Positions 22,588 to 31,635 of a stretch of DNA of 38,501 bases are shown in pieces (the stretch's first letter is position 1; each line of letters begins with the position of its first letter). Both the position numbers and the translations under genes were made by a program. Below the pieces are notes generated by a model. That model saw only the letters and a list, made by a program, of their open reading frames with translations. It made no database searches and had not been told where the DNA came from. Origin of the DNA: JAAELZ01 sp965237485 (GTDB lineage: Bacteria > Pseudomonadota > Gammaproteobacteria > Arenicellales > Poriferihabitantaceae); contig CBDEFQ010000011.1 of NCBI GenBank assembly GCA_965237485.1, positions 1 through 38,501 of the forward strand. The letters run 5' to 3'.

Positions 22588-22755
22588 AGTATAACCGACC
22601 AAGGCCTATCCGCAAATCACAACAGAAGCTATCTCCATTGCCTGATTGTTCATAGTATAACCGACCAAGGCCTATCCGCAAATCACAACCACATACTAAA
22701 ATATATGTTATAATGACCTAGTATAACCGACCAAGGCCTATCCGCAAATCACAAC
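22588..22755 (-). CRISPR. CRISPR array 5 (3 repeats, 2 spacers), inverted
   Basis: Exact repeats at 22588-22623, 22654-22689 and 22720-22755, reading AGTATAACCGACC...CACAAC on this strand. Spacers of 30 nt each at 22624-22653 and 22690-22719 are unique. The leader is on the left, so crRNA sense is the minus strand. An orphan iteron pair follows 5 bp after the last repeat. Confidence 0.88.
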
Positions 22756-22760
22756 TATGC

Positions 22761-22909
22761 AGCAGGGAATTACTACACCGTTAGCAGGGAATTACTACAC
22801 CCTTAATCGCTACAGCCCAATAACCACGCGGGTTTCAGAGGAGTTATAAAGGTCATAAAAGAAATAAAAGCCAAAAGCTTGTTATTAAATCCTGTGGATA
22901 TGTGGATAA
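22761..22909. other. Third iteron region (orphan origin)
   Basis: Two direct copies of AGCAGGGAATTACTACACC start at 22761 and 22783, spaced 22 bp. Two DnaA-box-like sites (TGTGGATAT 22893-22901 and TGTGGATAA 22901-22909) overlap by one base. The iteron sequence is unlike the other two sets. No rep adjoins it; a block A copy follows, as after the working origin. Confidence 0.65.
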
Positions 22910-22947
22910 ATAGTATTCTGAAAGGAGTTTAAAACTCACAAACAAAA

Positions 22948-23213
22948 GCACCTGACCCTCCAGTCGCTACGCTCCCTTCGCCCCGCTTCGCGGCCTAAAG
23001 CATGAAACGCTGCGCGCCATTAATTTGATATGGGTGATGCGGCTAGCCGTGAACGCGCCTTAGATCAATTCTAAGGCTCTGGTAGGCTATTCGCTTCGTC
23101 ATTATCAAAAGAGGATTGAGGGCTTAAATCACCTCAGAGGCGCTCTGAGAGTGTATTTGACGACTCCCTTGCTTAGCTAGGGGAGTGTCAATGGTGCTTA
23201 CTGTTTCTTCAAA
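22948..23213. repeat. Structured noncoding block A, copy 4
   Basis: Nearly identical to 13773-14041, differing mainly by a few bases near GGTAGGCTATTCGCTTCG. It ends with the same ACTCCC...GGGAGT hairpin and, unlike copy 1, runs into the rest of an open frame on the minus strand. Confidence 0.8.
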
Positions 23214-23431
23214 TATTGGTCACGGATTGTAGCGGCGTGTTTTCCCATTTCAATACTGTGTTTACCAATCTCATTCGGAAACTTCGCTCGTTCCATTTCA
23301 TCCGCAAAAGTAAGTAAACAAGGTCTAGCTATGTGAACGGCTATAGAAAATATCGCTCTCTCGTGTATACTTGAAGCGTTTGGTGGGTAGTAACACGAAC
23401 CATGCGACGTGTCGTGCCGCTTATTTGACGT
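23198..23431 (-). pseudogene. Open frame without a start, probable 3' gene end
   Basis: 77 codons with protein-like composition (ERAIFSIAVHIARPCLLTFADEMERAKFPNEIGKH and on to YLKKQ). There is no ATG before an internal methionine, and a stop lies upstream at 23432-23434. The last codons are duplicated at the end of the block at 14030. Family not recognised. From 23435 to 23572 nothing is supported. Confidence 0.4.
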
Positions 23432-23572
23432 TTAGAGCTAATTTATGCTCCAGGGCGAGTTTTGAGTTTTGAGCATTTTATTATAAATAATTCCCAAAAA
23501 GCTTGATCCATAGTTCTATCGCCACTTTCGTCATTGAATGGCCACCGTATACTTTTAACTTCGGCATATCAG

Positions 23573-23950
23573 TTAGTTCCGCGCTGCTACAGTCTGCGGT
23601 TGTTTGATTAGTGATTCAGCGGGAATACCTAAATTATCATGTAGCTTCCATATCATTTTGAGCGTTAGAGATCGTTTGCCATTAAGCACCTCATACACTC
23701 GGTTACTACGGCCAATCATTGGTTCTAAATCTTTTATGGTTAAATTTTTTCTTTCCATTTCAAATCTAATAGCATCTATTGGGTCTGGAAGATCAAGCGG
23801 GAATTGTTTAGTTTCATAAGCCTCAACTAGAGTCACCAAAACATCAAGCTTTTCCCCAGCAGACGTATCTAACTCAGACATCATCAAGCCCTCTATCTCT
23901 TGTAGAGTATGACGATAATCACTGTCGGTTTTTATTGGTTTAATATTCAT
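23573..23950 (-). CDS. higA: HigA-family antitoxin
   Basis: 125 aa from ATG 23950 (MNIKPIKTDSDYRHTLQEIEGLM); an ATG at 24049 lies inside the toxin gene. The C-terminal Xre-type helix-turn-helix (DAIRFEMERKNLTIKDLEPMIGRSNRVYEVLNGKR) binds the operator. The YRHTLQEIEGLM opening is typical of the COG5499 HigA group. It starts 11 nt after higB, toxin-first order, and appears intact. Confidence 0.9.
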   Translation of the reverse strand: MNIKPIKTDSDYRHTLQEIEGLMMSELDTSAGEKLDVLVTLVEAYETKQFPLDLPDPIDAIRFEMERKNLTIKDLEPMIGRSNRVYEVLNGKRSLTLKMIWKLHDNLGIPAESLIKQPQTVAARN

Positions 23951-23961
23951 TAATGTTTCCT

Positions 23962-24264
23962 CTAAATGTTTTGCACATCTATTTTGTCGTATTGCGAATG
24001 TGTACCGATAAAACGGATATAAACCACTCTGTAGGTGTAATTTATCCAAACAACTAATCGATATTTATTACCTGCAATATTGAATACAACTCGGCCATCT
24101 TTAAGAACACTAGCATTTCCAAAATCATGCTTTACATCCGATGGAGTAGACCAATCAGCTTGTAGCGTAAACCGATACCAAGCTAGTGTTTGGCTTTTAG
24201 CATCAATATATTCTGGCCTTTCTTTCCAAAACAATTTTAGTGTTGATAGCGCTATAATTCTCAC
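23962..24264 (-). CDS. higB: HigB-family toxin (mRNA interferase)
   Basis: 100 aa of the RelE-like fold that cuts mRNA on the ribosome. RIIALSTLKLFWKERPEY at the start and VYIRFIGTHSQYDKID near the end are the group's conserved blocks. It is complete and pairs with higA. A palindromic operator lies just upstream of the start. Confidence 0.9.
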   Translation of the reverse strand: MRIIALSTLKLFWKERPEYIDAKSQTLAWYRFTLQADWSTPSDVKHDFGNASVLKDGRVVFNIAGNKYRLVVWINYTYRVVYIRFIGTHSQYDKIDVQNI

Positions 24265-24273
24265 TCATATATT

Positions 24274-24294
24274 ATAGTCCCATAACGGGACTAT
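24274..24294. promoter_or_regulatory. higBA operator palindrome
   Basis: ATAGTCCC (24274-24281) and GGGACTAT (24287-24294) flank five bases, 10 bp upstream of higB. A likely HigA-binding site for autorepression; it also overlaps the end of the topB operon region. Confidence 0.6.
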
Positions 24295-24300
24295 GGCAAG

Positions 24301-24561
24301 TTATTTAGCCAATGATCGGTTGTAATACTCAACCAATCGACCGTGTAGAAACATAGAGGCCACAACGCCAGCAGCCCCGCCTCCCATCATAAGAAATATA
24401 CTTGTTAGATCGCTGTTATCGGCTATAACCTTGATTACATACACCTGCCCTAGAGTAATCCCAAAGGAAGTTAAAACAGCCCACAAATATAATTTATGGA
24501 CTACGTTTTGTTGCTGGAATACCAGCAAAAAAACAGTGGTGAATGCGGCTAGAAAAATCAT
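24301..24561 (-). CDS. Small membrane protein, end of topB operon
   Basis: 86 aa with three hydrophobic segments at about residues 1-15, 24-44 and 53-72, the last one glycine-rich (MMGGGAAGVVASMFL). Its ATG overlaps the stop codon of the preceding gene (TTATGA), indicating translational coupling. No family recognised. Confidence 0.6.
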   Translation of the reverse strand: MIFLAAFTTVFLLVFQQQNVVHKLYLWAVLTSFGITLGQVYVIKVIADNSDLTSIFLMMGGGAAGVVASMFLHGRLVEYYNRSLAK

Positions 24562-24794
24562 AATGCTGTTGCAGGAGCCTCGTAAACATAAGGCAGTGAA
24601 TCTTTTATCGGGCGTTGTTGGTAATCAAGCAAAGCGATTCTAGCCTGCTCCAACTCTAAGCAAATCTCAGAATCACGTGCGTGTAGATCAGACAAAAAGT
24701 TAATACCTTTAATATCATAAAGAAACTGATTACCGTCCACATCGAACACTACCTCAGTGCCGTAATCGAGCAAGAATAAAAACTCCATCGCCAT
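24558..24794 (-). CDS. Hypothetical protein in topB operon
   Basis: 78 aa, acidic, with no membrane segment beyond a hydrophobic first few residues. It starts 6 nt after the CsrA-like gene and overlaps the next gene by 4 nt. I do not recognise it; a helical stretch (DLHARDSEICLELEQARIALLDYQQ) may mediate contacts. Confidence 0.55.
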   Translation of the reverse strand: MAMEFLFLLDYGTEVVFDVDGNQFLYDIKGINFLSDLHARDSEICLELEQARIALLDYQQRPIKDSLPYVYEAPATAL

Positions 24795-24800
24795 GACATA

Positions 24801-25070
24801 CTATCGGTTTCCCCGATTTTCGTTATGACCTTCGCTTTCAGCATCAACGCTAACCGCAATACCCTTCTGTTCGTTCTCGAACTTAATTTTGTAATATATT
24901 TCTTCACGGTGAACCGGCACTTCTTTTGGGGCATTAATTCCAATCCTTACTTGATTATCATCAACCCCCAATACCGTTATTCTAATGTCCTCGCCAATGT
25001 GTGGGCAATTCTGAGCAAGAGCGTTGGTTGATATGAATAGTGAAAAAAGCAGTAAAGTAAAATTATACAT
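24801..25070 (-). CDS. CsrA-like protein with apparent signal peptide
   Basis: 89 aa. Residues 25-67 match CsrA closely: IGEDIRITVLG, then NQVRIGINAPKEVPVHREEIY, with Arg55 corresponding to the RNA-binding Arg44 of CsrA. The usual first strand (MLILTRR) is missing. In its place is MYNFTLLLFSLFISTNALAQ, which looks like a signal peptide with an Ala-Leu-Ala cleavage site, though it has no basic residue. A strong ribosome site (GGAGG, 6 nt from the ATG) supports this start. CsrA normally binds GGA motifs in mRNA in the cytoplasm. Either the domain has been exported for another use, or the leader is a membrane anchor or a replaced strand. The C-terminal 22 residues are polar. Confidence 0.75.
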   Translation of the reverse strand: MYNFTLLLFSLFISTNALAQNCPHIGEDIRITVLGVDDNQVRIGINAPKEVPVHREEIYYKIKFENEQKGIAVSVDAESEGHNENRGNR

Positions 25071-25094
25071 AATGGCCTCCAGGTTTAATAATAG

Positions 25095-25391
25095 TTATCG
25101 TCCCCATGGGTCAACTTCGCGAGTGACCAAATCAGGAACAACGTCGAGGTCGATAAACATATCCTCAACATTAGTTGCGTTTAAAAGGTCGATCATAGAA
25201 TTTAGAGCCAATCGACCTTCAAGTTTTAAACGTGATTGAAGGTTTCTAAGACCATCAATCGTGTAATAGAAGTTATGCCCTCCACCTGACATAACAGCGA
25301 TTTTGTCACCATCACCACTTGAAACCAATGCGACAAAATTAAGCTCGGTTTCGTCGTCGGGTTGGATCGTTTGAAATGTGGTTGCTTCCAT
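25095..25391 (-). CDS. Hypothetical protein in topB operon
   Basis: 98 aa, acidic, soluble by composition, ending LDVVPDLVTREVDPWGR. It starts 10 nt after the preceding ORF's stop and ends 24 nt before the CsrA-like gene. No motif or family recognised. Position suggests a role in plasmid transfer or maintenance, which is inference only. Confidence 0.55.
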   Translation of the reverse strand: MEATTFQTIQPDDETELNFVALVSSGDGDKIAVMSGGGHNFYYTIDGLRNLQSRLKLEGRLALNSMIDLLNATNVEDMFIDLDVVPDLVTREVDPWGR

Positions 25392-25401
25392 TGGTTAATA
25401 T

Positions 25402-25755
25402 TTATCGCTCATTAACGGAAGGTGATTTATGCCGAAATGTTCTTTTTATGCTGGCCGTCTTCGGGTTAGTTTTTAGGTTGGGTGCTTTTGCAGCTCGAAT
25501 ACTTTTCAATTGCTTGTTGAATAATCCAGCAGCTTCATTTTTGAAGATATAGGAAATATTGTTTTTGTCGTAATAACTGAGCAATATTTTGACCGTGGAC
25601 AGTGTAGGGCTTGTAGAGATTGATTTAGTGCCTGCTTCTATCGCGGCGGCTTGGTACTCGACAGCCATCGTACCGTTATTTACTCCTTCTTGTACGCCAA
25701 GCATTGAAAGTGCTTCGTCTGCGAGTGTTAGATGTTTTGGAATTGAGCTGTTCAT
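25402..25755 (-). CDS. Hypothetical basic-tailed protein downstream of topB
   Basis: 117 aa. TAGGA upstream of the ATG at 25755 supports the start, 20 nt after the topB stop. The C-terminus is strongly basic (SIRAAKAPNLKTNPKTASIKRTFRHK), suggesting nucleic acid binding. Family not recognised. Confidence 0.55.
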   Translation of the reverse strand: MNSSIPKHLTLADEALSMLGVQEGVNNGTMAVEYQAAAIEAGTKSISTSPTLSTVKILLSYYDKNNISYIFKNEAAGLFNKQLKSIRAAKAPNLKTNPKTASIKRTFRHKSPSVNER

Positions 25756-25775
25756 AGTATTTTCCTAAATCGGTA

Positions 25776-27917
25776 TTAATCTTGAAGTACAGGGCTTCCT
25801 TTTTTGTCGCTCAGGAATTTATTGCGCCCCGATTTATCACAGTCGTTACAAATCCAAAACTTGCCCTTACCTTTCTTCTTTGAAAACTGTTTAGCTGTTC
25901 CGCTGCAATCAGGGTGTGAACACGGTGATTCGGGAAAGGTAGGGGTTTCTTTTTTCTCAAGAATTGGTTTGTTACGATTATCCTTGTATATCGCTTTACA
26001 GCCGTCTGAGTAGCGGCTACAGCCCCAAAACGCGCCATACTTACCTTTACGCTTATTAAGTATGCCAGTACCGCACTCAGGACAAGTGATCGCATCCTTG
26101 GATGGGGCAATTTGAACGTCACTGACGGCAGCTAATAGCTTATTGACATTATCTATCTGAGCTTGTGTGAATTCATTTAAAGAAAGAGAACCAGCTTCGA
26201 CCTTTGCAAGCATTTGTTCCCAATCCGCTGTAGTTACGGCGGATTTAATAGCGTCAGGGAGAAAACCGACAAATTGTTGTGCTTGTGGAGTGCTTACTAA
26301 AGCTCGTCCTTTATTTGTAAGAAAACCGCGTTTCTTAAGGTTTTCTATAATCTTTGCGCGGGTGGCTACAGTTCCGATCCCTTTAACATCCCGCAGTGTT
26401 TCTTTAGCGTCTTTTCCATCAATGTACTTAGAGATATTTTTCATTGCAACGACTAATGTACCGTCGTTGAAAGGTTTGGGTGGAGTTGTTGATTTAGTAA
26501 TAGTGTCTATGGATAAAAGCGTTGCCGTATCTGCATTATTAACATCGATCAATACGCTCTCATCTGTTACTTCGTCTTCATCTGAATAAACAGATTTCCA
26601 GCCATCGACAATAGTTACATTACCGCTAGACTTGAATATCGAATCACTTAGATTCGTATTGAATGTCGTTTGCTCTATTACGTTTGGCTTATAGAATTGA
26701 ATAATATAGCGTTCAGCTATTAGACGAAATATCGATAATTCTTCTTCGTTCAACGAAGATAATTTTGATGAATCACCTGTTGGTATTATCGCAGTGTGAG
26801 CGGCCTCGCTGCTTTTTTTATCGTTCCATACTTTAGATTTTAGGCTTAAATCGGCTCCTGTTATGGTGGTTGCAAGCTCGGAGTCATTTTTTAGAGATAC
26901 AATTATTCCCGGTACATCATCAAATTGATTTTCTGTAAGGTAGCCACTTTCTGAGCGAGGGTATGTAGTAATTTTATAAGTCTCATAAAGACTTTGCGCG
27001 ATAGTCAAAACCTTATCTGCCGACATACCAAACCTTTTAGAGCCTAAAGCTTGAAGGTCTGTTAGAGATAAACAAAGCGGCGGATAGTTTGTTTTAGTCT
27101 TTTTGTCTACGTCGCTTATAGTCGCGCTCAAATCGACACTTGCAGCCGCTTTTAATTTGTTAGCTATCTCTAGATCGATCAAACGACCTTCATCGTCGGT
27201 CTTTGATTCGTCGATTATTAGCTTGCCTGTGTATTGTCCATTTTGATGATCGAATTCACCGCTGAGTTCGTAGAAATCAATAGATTTAAAATTAGCGATT
27301 GTTTCATCGCGATTAACGACAAGTGCAAGTGTTGGAGTTTGAACACGACCAACGCTCAAAACGCCATCGTGACCGCCCTTACGAGCATTAATTGTATAGG
27401 CTCTAGTGAGGTTCATACCGACAAGCCAATCAGCGCGTTGACGTGCTACAGCAGCGTCATAAAGGCCTTGATAATCAGAATTACTTTTAATGTTTGATAA
27501 AGATTTGGTAATTCCCTTATCTGTTAAATCAGGAAGCCATAATCTATCGGTCGTTCCGTTCCAATTGCATTCTTTAAGGACTTCATCTACCAACAACTGC
27601 CCTTCCCTATCAGGATCGCCAACATTAACGACAGAATTAGCGGTACTTAATAATTTACTAATTATGGATATTTGTTTTTTAGCATCCGACTTCGGTGAGA
27701 TTTTCCATTGTTCGGGGATCATCGGTAGATCGCTAGAATTCCACTTGACCCAGGAATCGTTATAGTCTTCAGGTTGGTACTGTTCGTATAGATGACCGAA
27801 GCACCAAGTCATTACCCAGCCGTCGCCAGCAATGCCGCCATTTATTGGTTTACCACCACCGAGAACATTGGCGACAGTTTTACCTAGTGATGGTTTTTCC
27901 GCGATATATAGTTTCAT
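25776..27917 (-). CDS. topB: DNA topoisomerase III (repeat of 18-2159)
   Basis: Identical 713-aa protein. This copy shows the true downstream context: the stop is 20 nt before the 117-aa gene, confirming a run of seven minus-strand genes from 28259 to 24301. Confidence 0.95.
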   Translation of the reverse strand: MKLYIAEKPSLGKTVANVLGGGKPINGGIAGDGWVMTWCFGHLYEQYQPEDYNDSWVKWNSSDLPMIPEQWKISPKSDAKKQISIISKLLSTANSVVNVGDPDREGQLLVDEVLKECNWNGTTDRLWLPDLTDKGITKSLSNIKSNSDYQGLYDAAVARQRADWLVGMNLTRAYTINARKGGHDGVLSVGRVQTPTLALVVNRDETIANFKSIDFYELSGEFDHQNGQYTGKLIIDESKTDDEGRLIDLEIANKLKAAASVDLSATISDVDKKTKTNYPPLCLSLTDLQALGSKRFGMSADKVLTIAQSLYETYKITTYPRSESGYLTENQFDDVPGIIVSLKNDSELATTITGADLSLKSKVWNDKKSSEAAHTAIIPTGDSSKLSSLNEEELSIFRLIAERYIIQFYKPNVIEQTTFNTNLSDSIFKSSGNVTIVDGWKSVYSDEDEVTDESVLIDVNNADTATLLSIDTITKSTTPPKPFNDGTLVVAMKNISKYIDGKDAKETLRDVKGIGTVATRAKIIENLKKRGFLTNKGRALVSTPQAQQFVGFLPDAIKSAVTTADWEQMLAKVEAGSLSLNEFTQAQIDNVNKLLAAVSDVQIAPSKDAITCPECGTGILNKRKGKYGAFWGCSRYSDGCKAIYKDNRNKPILEKKETPTFPESPCSHPDCSGTAKQFSKKKGKGKFWICNDCDKSGRNKFLSDKKGSPVLQD

Positions 27918-27929
27918 AATATTGTGTAT

Positions 27930-28259
27930 TTATTTAGTAAAGGGAATAGCGCCCGTCAAATGACGGGCGCTATCAAAAAAAGGAGAAGTCAACCCAGCTT
28001 GAGGAAAAACAAAGGCTGACTCTCCCTTACAAGCGCTGGTCGGAACGCCTGTAATTCGAGTGTTATTAAAACTTTGGGGGGATATTTCCGTATTGCGGTT
28101 ATCTTGAAAGAAGATCGGATCAAACGCGGAGCCACGTTTAAGTAATTTACTATCAGCAATGATAGTGTCATCGATAATTGAATACCCTTCTTCCAAGGTA
28201 TGTTGATGCTTTGCCTCGTCAGTCCTGACGAGTTTTGTACCAGCTTTTAATTTATCCAT
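27930..28259 (-). CDS. Hypothetical protein (repeat of 2172-2501)
   Basis: Same 109-aa protein. The 13-bp inverted repeat lies at 27946-27973. Confidence 0.6.
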   Translation of the reverse strand: MDKLKAGTKLVRTDEAKHQHTLEEGYSIIDDTIIADSKLLKRGSAFDPIFFQDNRNTEISPQSFNNTRITGVPTSACKGESAFVFPQAGLTSPFFDSARHLTGAIPFTK

Positions 28260-28401
28260 ATCGACAACCTCATTTGTCTTAATTGAACATTCCAACAGTA
28301 CGACCATACTTATTGAAAGTTAATCTGCGTCTATCTCAACGCTGCCGACCAGTATCGCCCTTTTCATTCGCTTTAGTTATCTCGCGGGGTTTTTTTTCTT
28401 T

Positions 28402-28725
28402 GGAAGCAAACATGGAAGTTTGCGACCCCGATGGCTTGAGTCATTGCTGAGAAACGAAGCAGGACGTACATCGGCTAATTTGTCTTGTTCTGCAATAAAA
28501 TCGTGTTTCTATGGTAAAATAGCCCCGTGATTCAAATGAGTTATAAATTTAGGATTTACCCTGTTCTTAATACCGCGAGGTGCGCGGAAATTAACGCGCG
28601 TGGAGAGTTGCTTAATCGGGCAACCTGAATAATCAGGCTGTAGATGGCACTCGCTGAAACGCGAATTTGTAGATTGATGAGAAACCGAATGGACGGTTTT
28701 GAAATTAATCATTGCGAAACACCGA
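28402..28725. repeat. Dispersed ~310-bp repeat (repeat of 2644-2967)
   Basis: Same sequence, including the extra ~17 bp peculiar to this copy. Confidence 0.8.
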
Positions 28726-28746
28726 GTTGAGAATCGTGTTTCATGG

Positions 28747-29181
28747 GTTGTGATTTGCGGATAGGCGGATAGGCCTTGGTCGGTTATACTATAAAAAACA
28801 AATGATGCTGGCTTTTTGGTTGTGATTTGCGGATAGGCCTTGGTCGGTTATACTAAATAAATAATCCTCACCATAACGCTTCACGTTGTGATTTGCGGAT
28901 AGGCCTTGGTCGGTTATACTGGCGGCGACAGACATCACTATCCACGCTATGTTGTGATTTGCGGATAGGCCTTGGTCGGTTATACTAATGCATTACTGCA
29001 ATGTAATGACGTTATGTTGTGATTTGCGGATAGGCCTTGGTCGGTTATACTTTGTAGTCTTTTTAGGCTTTTCTACTTCTGTTGTGATTTGCGGATAGGC
29101 CTTGGTCGGTTATACTTATACGATTAACGATGGACGCGATCGGCTGTTGTGATTTGCGGATAGGCCTTGGTCGGTTATACT
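28747..29181 (+). CRISPR. CRISPR array 1 (repeat of 2989-3423)
   Basis: Same seven repeats and six spacers, including the 8-bp duplication in the first repeat. Identical spacers support redundancy of one molecule rather than two loci. Confidence 0.88.
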
Positions 29182-29232
29182 ATCTCGCACGTAAAGCCTT
29201 GATTATCAAATAGAAACAAACCAACTTGCGCC

Positions 29233-29406
29233 TTATAAAAGCTCAAGTTGGTTGGGTGCTTTTTCTGTTGGCAGACGTTTTTTTCCATAATAAACCTGGA
29301 TCTTAGCAAATTGTTTGTCGGTGATTTTGATAATTCTTACTTCACCATCATCAGGTAATGTGGTTTTGACACGTTTTATGTGAACTTGCGCGTTTTCTTC
29401 ACTCAT
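29233..29406 (-). pseudogene. cas2 3' fragment (repeat of 3475-3648)
   Basis: Identical. Leader and hairpin lie at 29182-29253. Confidence 0.72.
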
Positions 29407-29747
29407 AATCCCTGTATCCATTTGGGGATATACCTCTATTAAGATACAACACAAATGTTTTTAATATGGCTGTATTATAATGTTATATTAATGCTGTTTT
29501 ACAGCCTATTTAATTTTAGTAAATAGCACCATGTTCATGTTGTACCATGTCATTTTTAGTTGTTCTCCAGCTTAGACGGAGACATGCGTTTATATACATA
29601 ATAGGGGGGATAACCCGTTAATAATGGCTTTGCTCCATAGGCGGGGTAGAGAATACTTAGCTACGAGACAAACTTTGAGTTTAGATTTACTCTATTGTCT
29701 ATCAATAGTGGCTGTATTATGGTGTTGAACTGATGTGATGTTACAGC

Positions 29748-30383
29748 ATGATAATTTTAATAGGCTCTCAGAAAGGTGGTTGCGGCAAATCTACTCTTGC
29801 TACAAACATAGCAGCCTGTCTGTCTCATAGCTCAGACGTTGTACTACTCGATGCAGATGATCAGGGAACAAGCGCTCAATGGGTCACTGATAGAAACGAA
29901 ACGGACTTACCTACCGTTCATTGTGTTCAAAAGTTTGGCAATATTACCGCCACAGTTAAAGACTTAGTGGGCAGATATGAACATGTTGTTGTCGATGCTG
30001 CTGGTAGAGACTCCAGAGAACTACGCTCTGGCCTATTAGCCGCTGATGTTGTCTTATGTCCTTTTAGACCTTCTCAACCAGACATAGACACCGCACACCA
30101 GCTTAGCGAAGTAATTGATCAAGCTAGTACATTAAACCCTGATTTAAAACAATTGGGCATATTAACCATGTGTCCGACTAATCCAGCTATCAATGAGATA
30201 CAAGACTCTCAAGAAGCGCTGGCAGACGTTTATCCTTTGCTAAACGGCTTAATACATGATCGCAAGGTCTACCGTGACGCTATCAGTCAAGGCCAAGGCG
30301 TTATCGAATCAACTAACGCTAAAGCTAAAACCGAAATAAATAAATTGATGAAGCTACTCTATGGTCGGCAAAAGAAAGCCTAA
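29748..30383 (+). CDS. parA: ParA-family partition ATPase (repeat of 3990-4625)
   Basis: Identical 211-aa protein with the upstream GGCTGTA pairs at 29468 and 29710. Confidence 0.92.
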   Translation: MIILIGSQKGGCGKSTLATNIAACLSHSSDVVLLDADDQGTSAQWVTDRNETDLPTVHCVQKFGNITATVKDLVGRYEHVVVDAAGRDSRELRSGLLAADVVLCPFRPSQPDIDTAHQLSEVIDQASTLNPDLKQLGILTMCPTNPAINEIQDSQEALADVYPLLNGLIHDRKVYRDAISQGQGVIESTNAKAKTEINKLMKLLYGRQKKA

Positions 30384-30600
30384 AACAGCTAAAGAACCCC
30401 CCAGCAAAACAGAGTTTATAAATAGCTCTGGTGCTAAAGATTTAAATGATCCTAAAGCCCCTGCTAATTATAAAAAGATCAGCATAGGGATGAACAAGCA
30501 CACTTATGAATTACTTGTTGATACCGCTGAATCCGAGGATAGATCACTACTACAGGTGATCAAGTTAGCTATTCATGCCTATGCTAAAAACAAGCTGTAA
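30361..30600 (+). CDS. ParG-like RHH protein (repeat of 4603-4842)
   Basis: Identical 79-aa protein overlapping parA by 23 nt. Confidence 0.8.
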   Translation: MVGKRKPKTAKEPPSKTEFINSSGAKDLNDPKAPANYKKISIGMNKHTYELLVDTAESEDRSLLQVIKLAIHAYAKNKL

Positions 30601-30678
30601 CATAGCTGCATATTAGTTGTAAAAAAGCTGTATAAAAATTTGGCATGGCTTCCTGGTCCTACACCATAGATATGGTTG

Positions 30679-30845
30679 AACCTAGATAAATCAGTTAAAA
30701 CACGAAAGTCCATGCAAGCTCTTGATGCACCTGGCAAAATCAAAAAAAACCTTATCACCAATAAGGTGACCGCGACTTTTTTGATTTCACTATGCACTTC
30801 AATTGCCTACATGTCTTTTCCGCGTTTAACTGATTTATCTAGGTT
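30679..30845. mobile_element. MITE-like element (repeat of 4921-5087)
   Basis: Identical palindromic element with two-way terminator. Confidence 0.75.
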
Positions 30846-30850
30846 GAAGG

Positions 30851-31400
30851 TTATGAAGAGTATATTTCCCATGATTTGCGCGCTTCATCATGTCCGTTAT
30901 CAGCTGCTTTCTTCATCCACTCTACCCACTTCTCTCTATCATTATTATGATAATAATAGTTAGATAAAACATATTGAGCTTTTCCGTAGTTTTGTTCAAC
31001 CGCCTTCATAAGCCATTCTAATCCCTGCTCTTTATCACTCAAATAAAAAGTATAAACTGCACTGTGCTGGCGCATATCCTTGTTCTGCTGCTTTTAGAAA
31101 CCACTCTATACACGTTTTATTATCTCGATAGTGTGCCTTTCCAAATTGATATTGGGCACTAGGAACGCCCCTTTCTGCGTCTTCACCATATAACAAGAAT
31201 GCTTCCTGGATGGCTTTTGCTACTTCTTTATCCCGTTCTATAATTTCATTATCTATTTCTTCCTTTGTCATTTCCTTTGTGGGTTTAGCTTTTGTTGGTT
31301 TTAATTTTGACTCTAAACCCTTTATTTTTTCCTCGGTATTAACGTAGTTATAAAACGCCCATAACCCTATACATATACCAATAAGTCGATTACGCAACAT
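30851..31400 (-). pseudogene. Sel1-repeat protein, frameshifted (repeat of 5093-5642)
   Basis: The same frameshift is present around 31035-31075. Confidence 0.75.
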
Positions 31401-31418
31401 TGGGTATGGACTTTTTGT

Positions 31419-31609
31419 CTAGCAAGTTGACTCATTGTCGTTCCACACGATATATCGATGATTAGCATTAGCCCATTCGTCGTCAATTTCAATCAGAATG
31501 GCACTGACTAATCGTAACCAGGCCTCTCGGTTAGGAAAGACTCTGACCAAGCGGGTTCGCCGCTTAAGTTCTTGTTGAACCGTCCGTTCAATGCGGTTGG
31601 AGGTTAACC
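31419..31609 (-). pseudogene. IS256 transposase remnant (repeat of 5661-5851)
   Basis: Identical C-terminal stump, followed by the palindrome at 31611-31629. Confidence 0.75.
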
Positions 31610-31635
31610 AAAAGGGGTCAGACCCCTTTAAAGTG

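Noticed and set aside
23481..23572. 28-codon frame starting MPKLKVYGG on the minus strand
   Set aside because: Too short to judge, no ribosome site and no recognised family; possibly a gene start cut by rearrangement.
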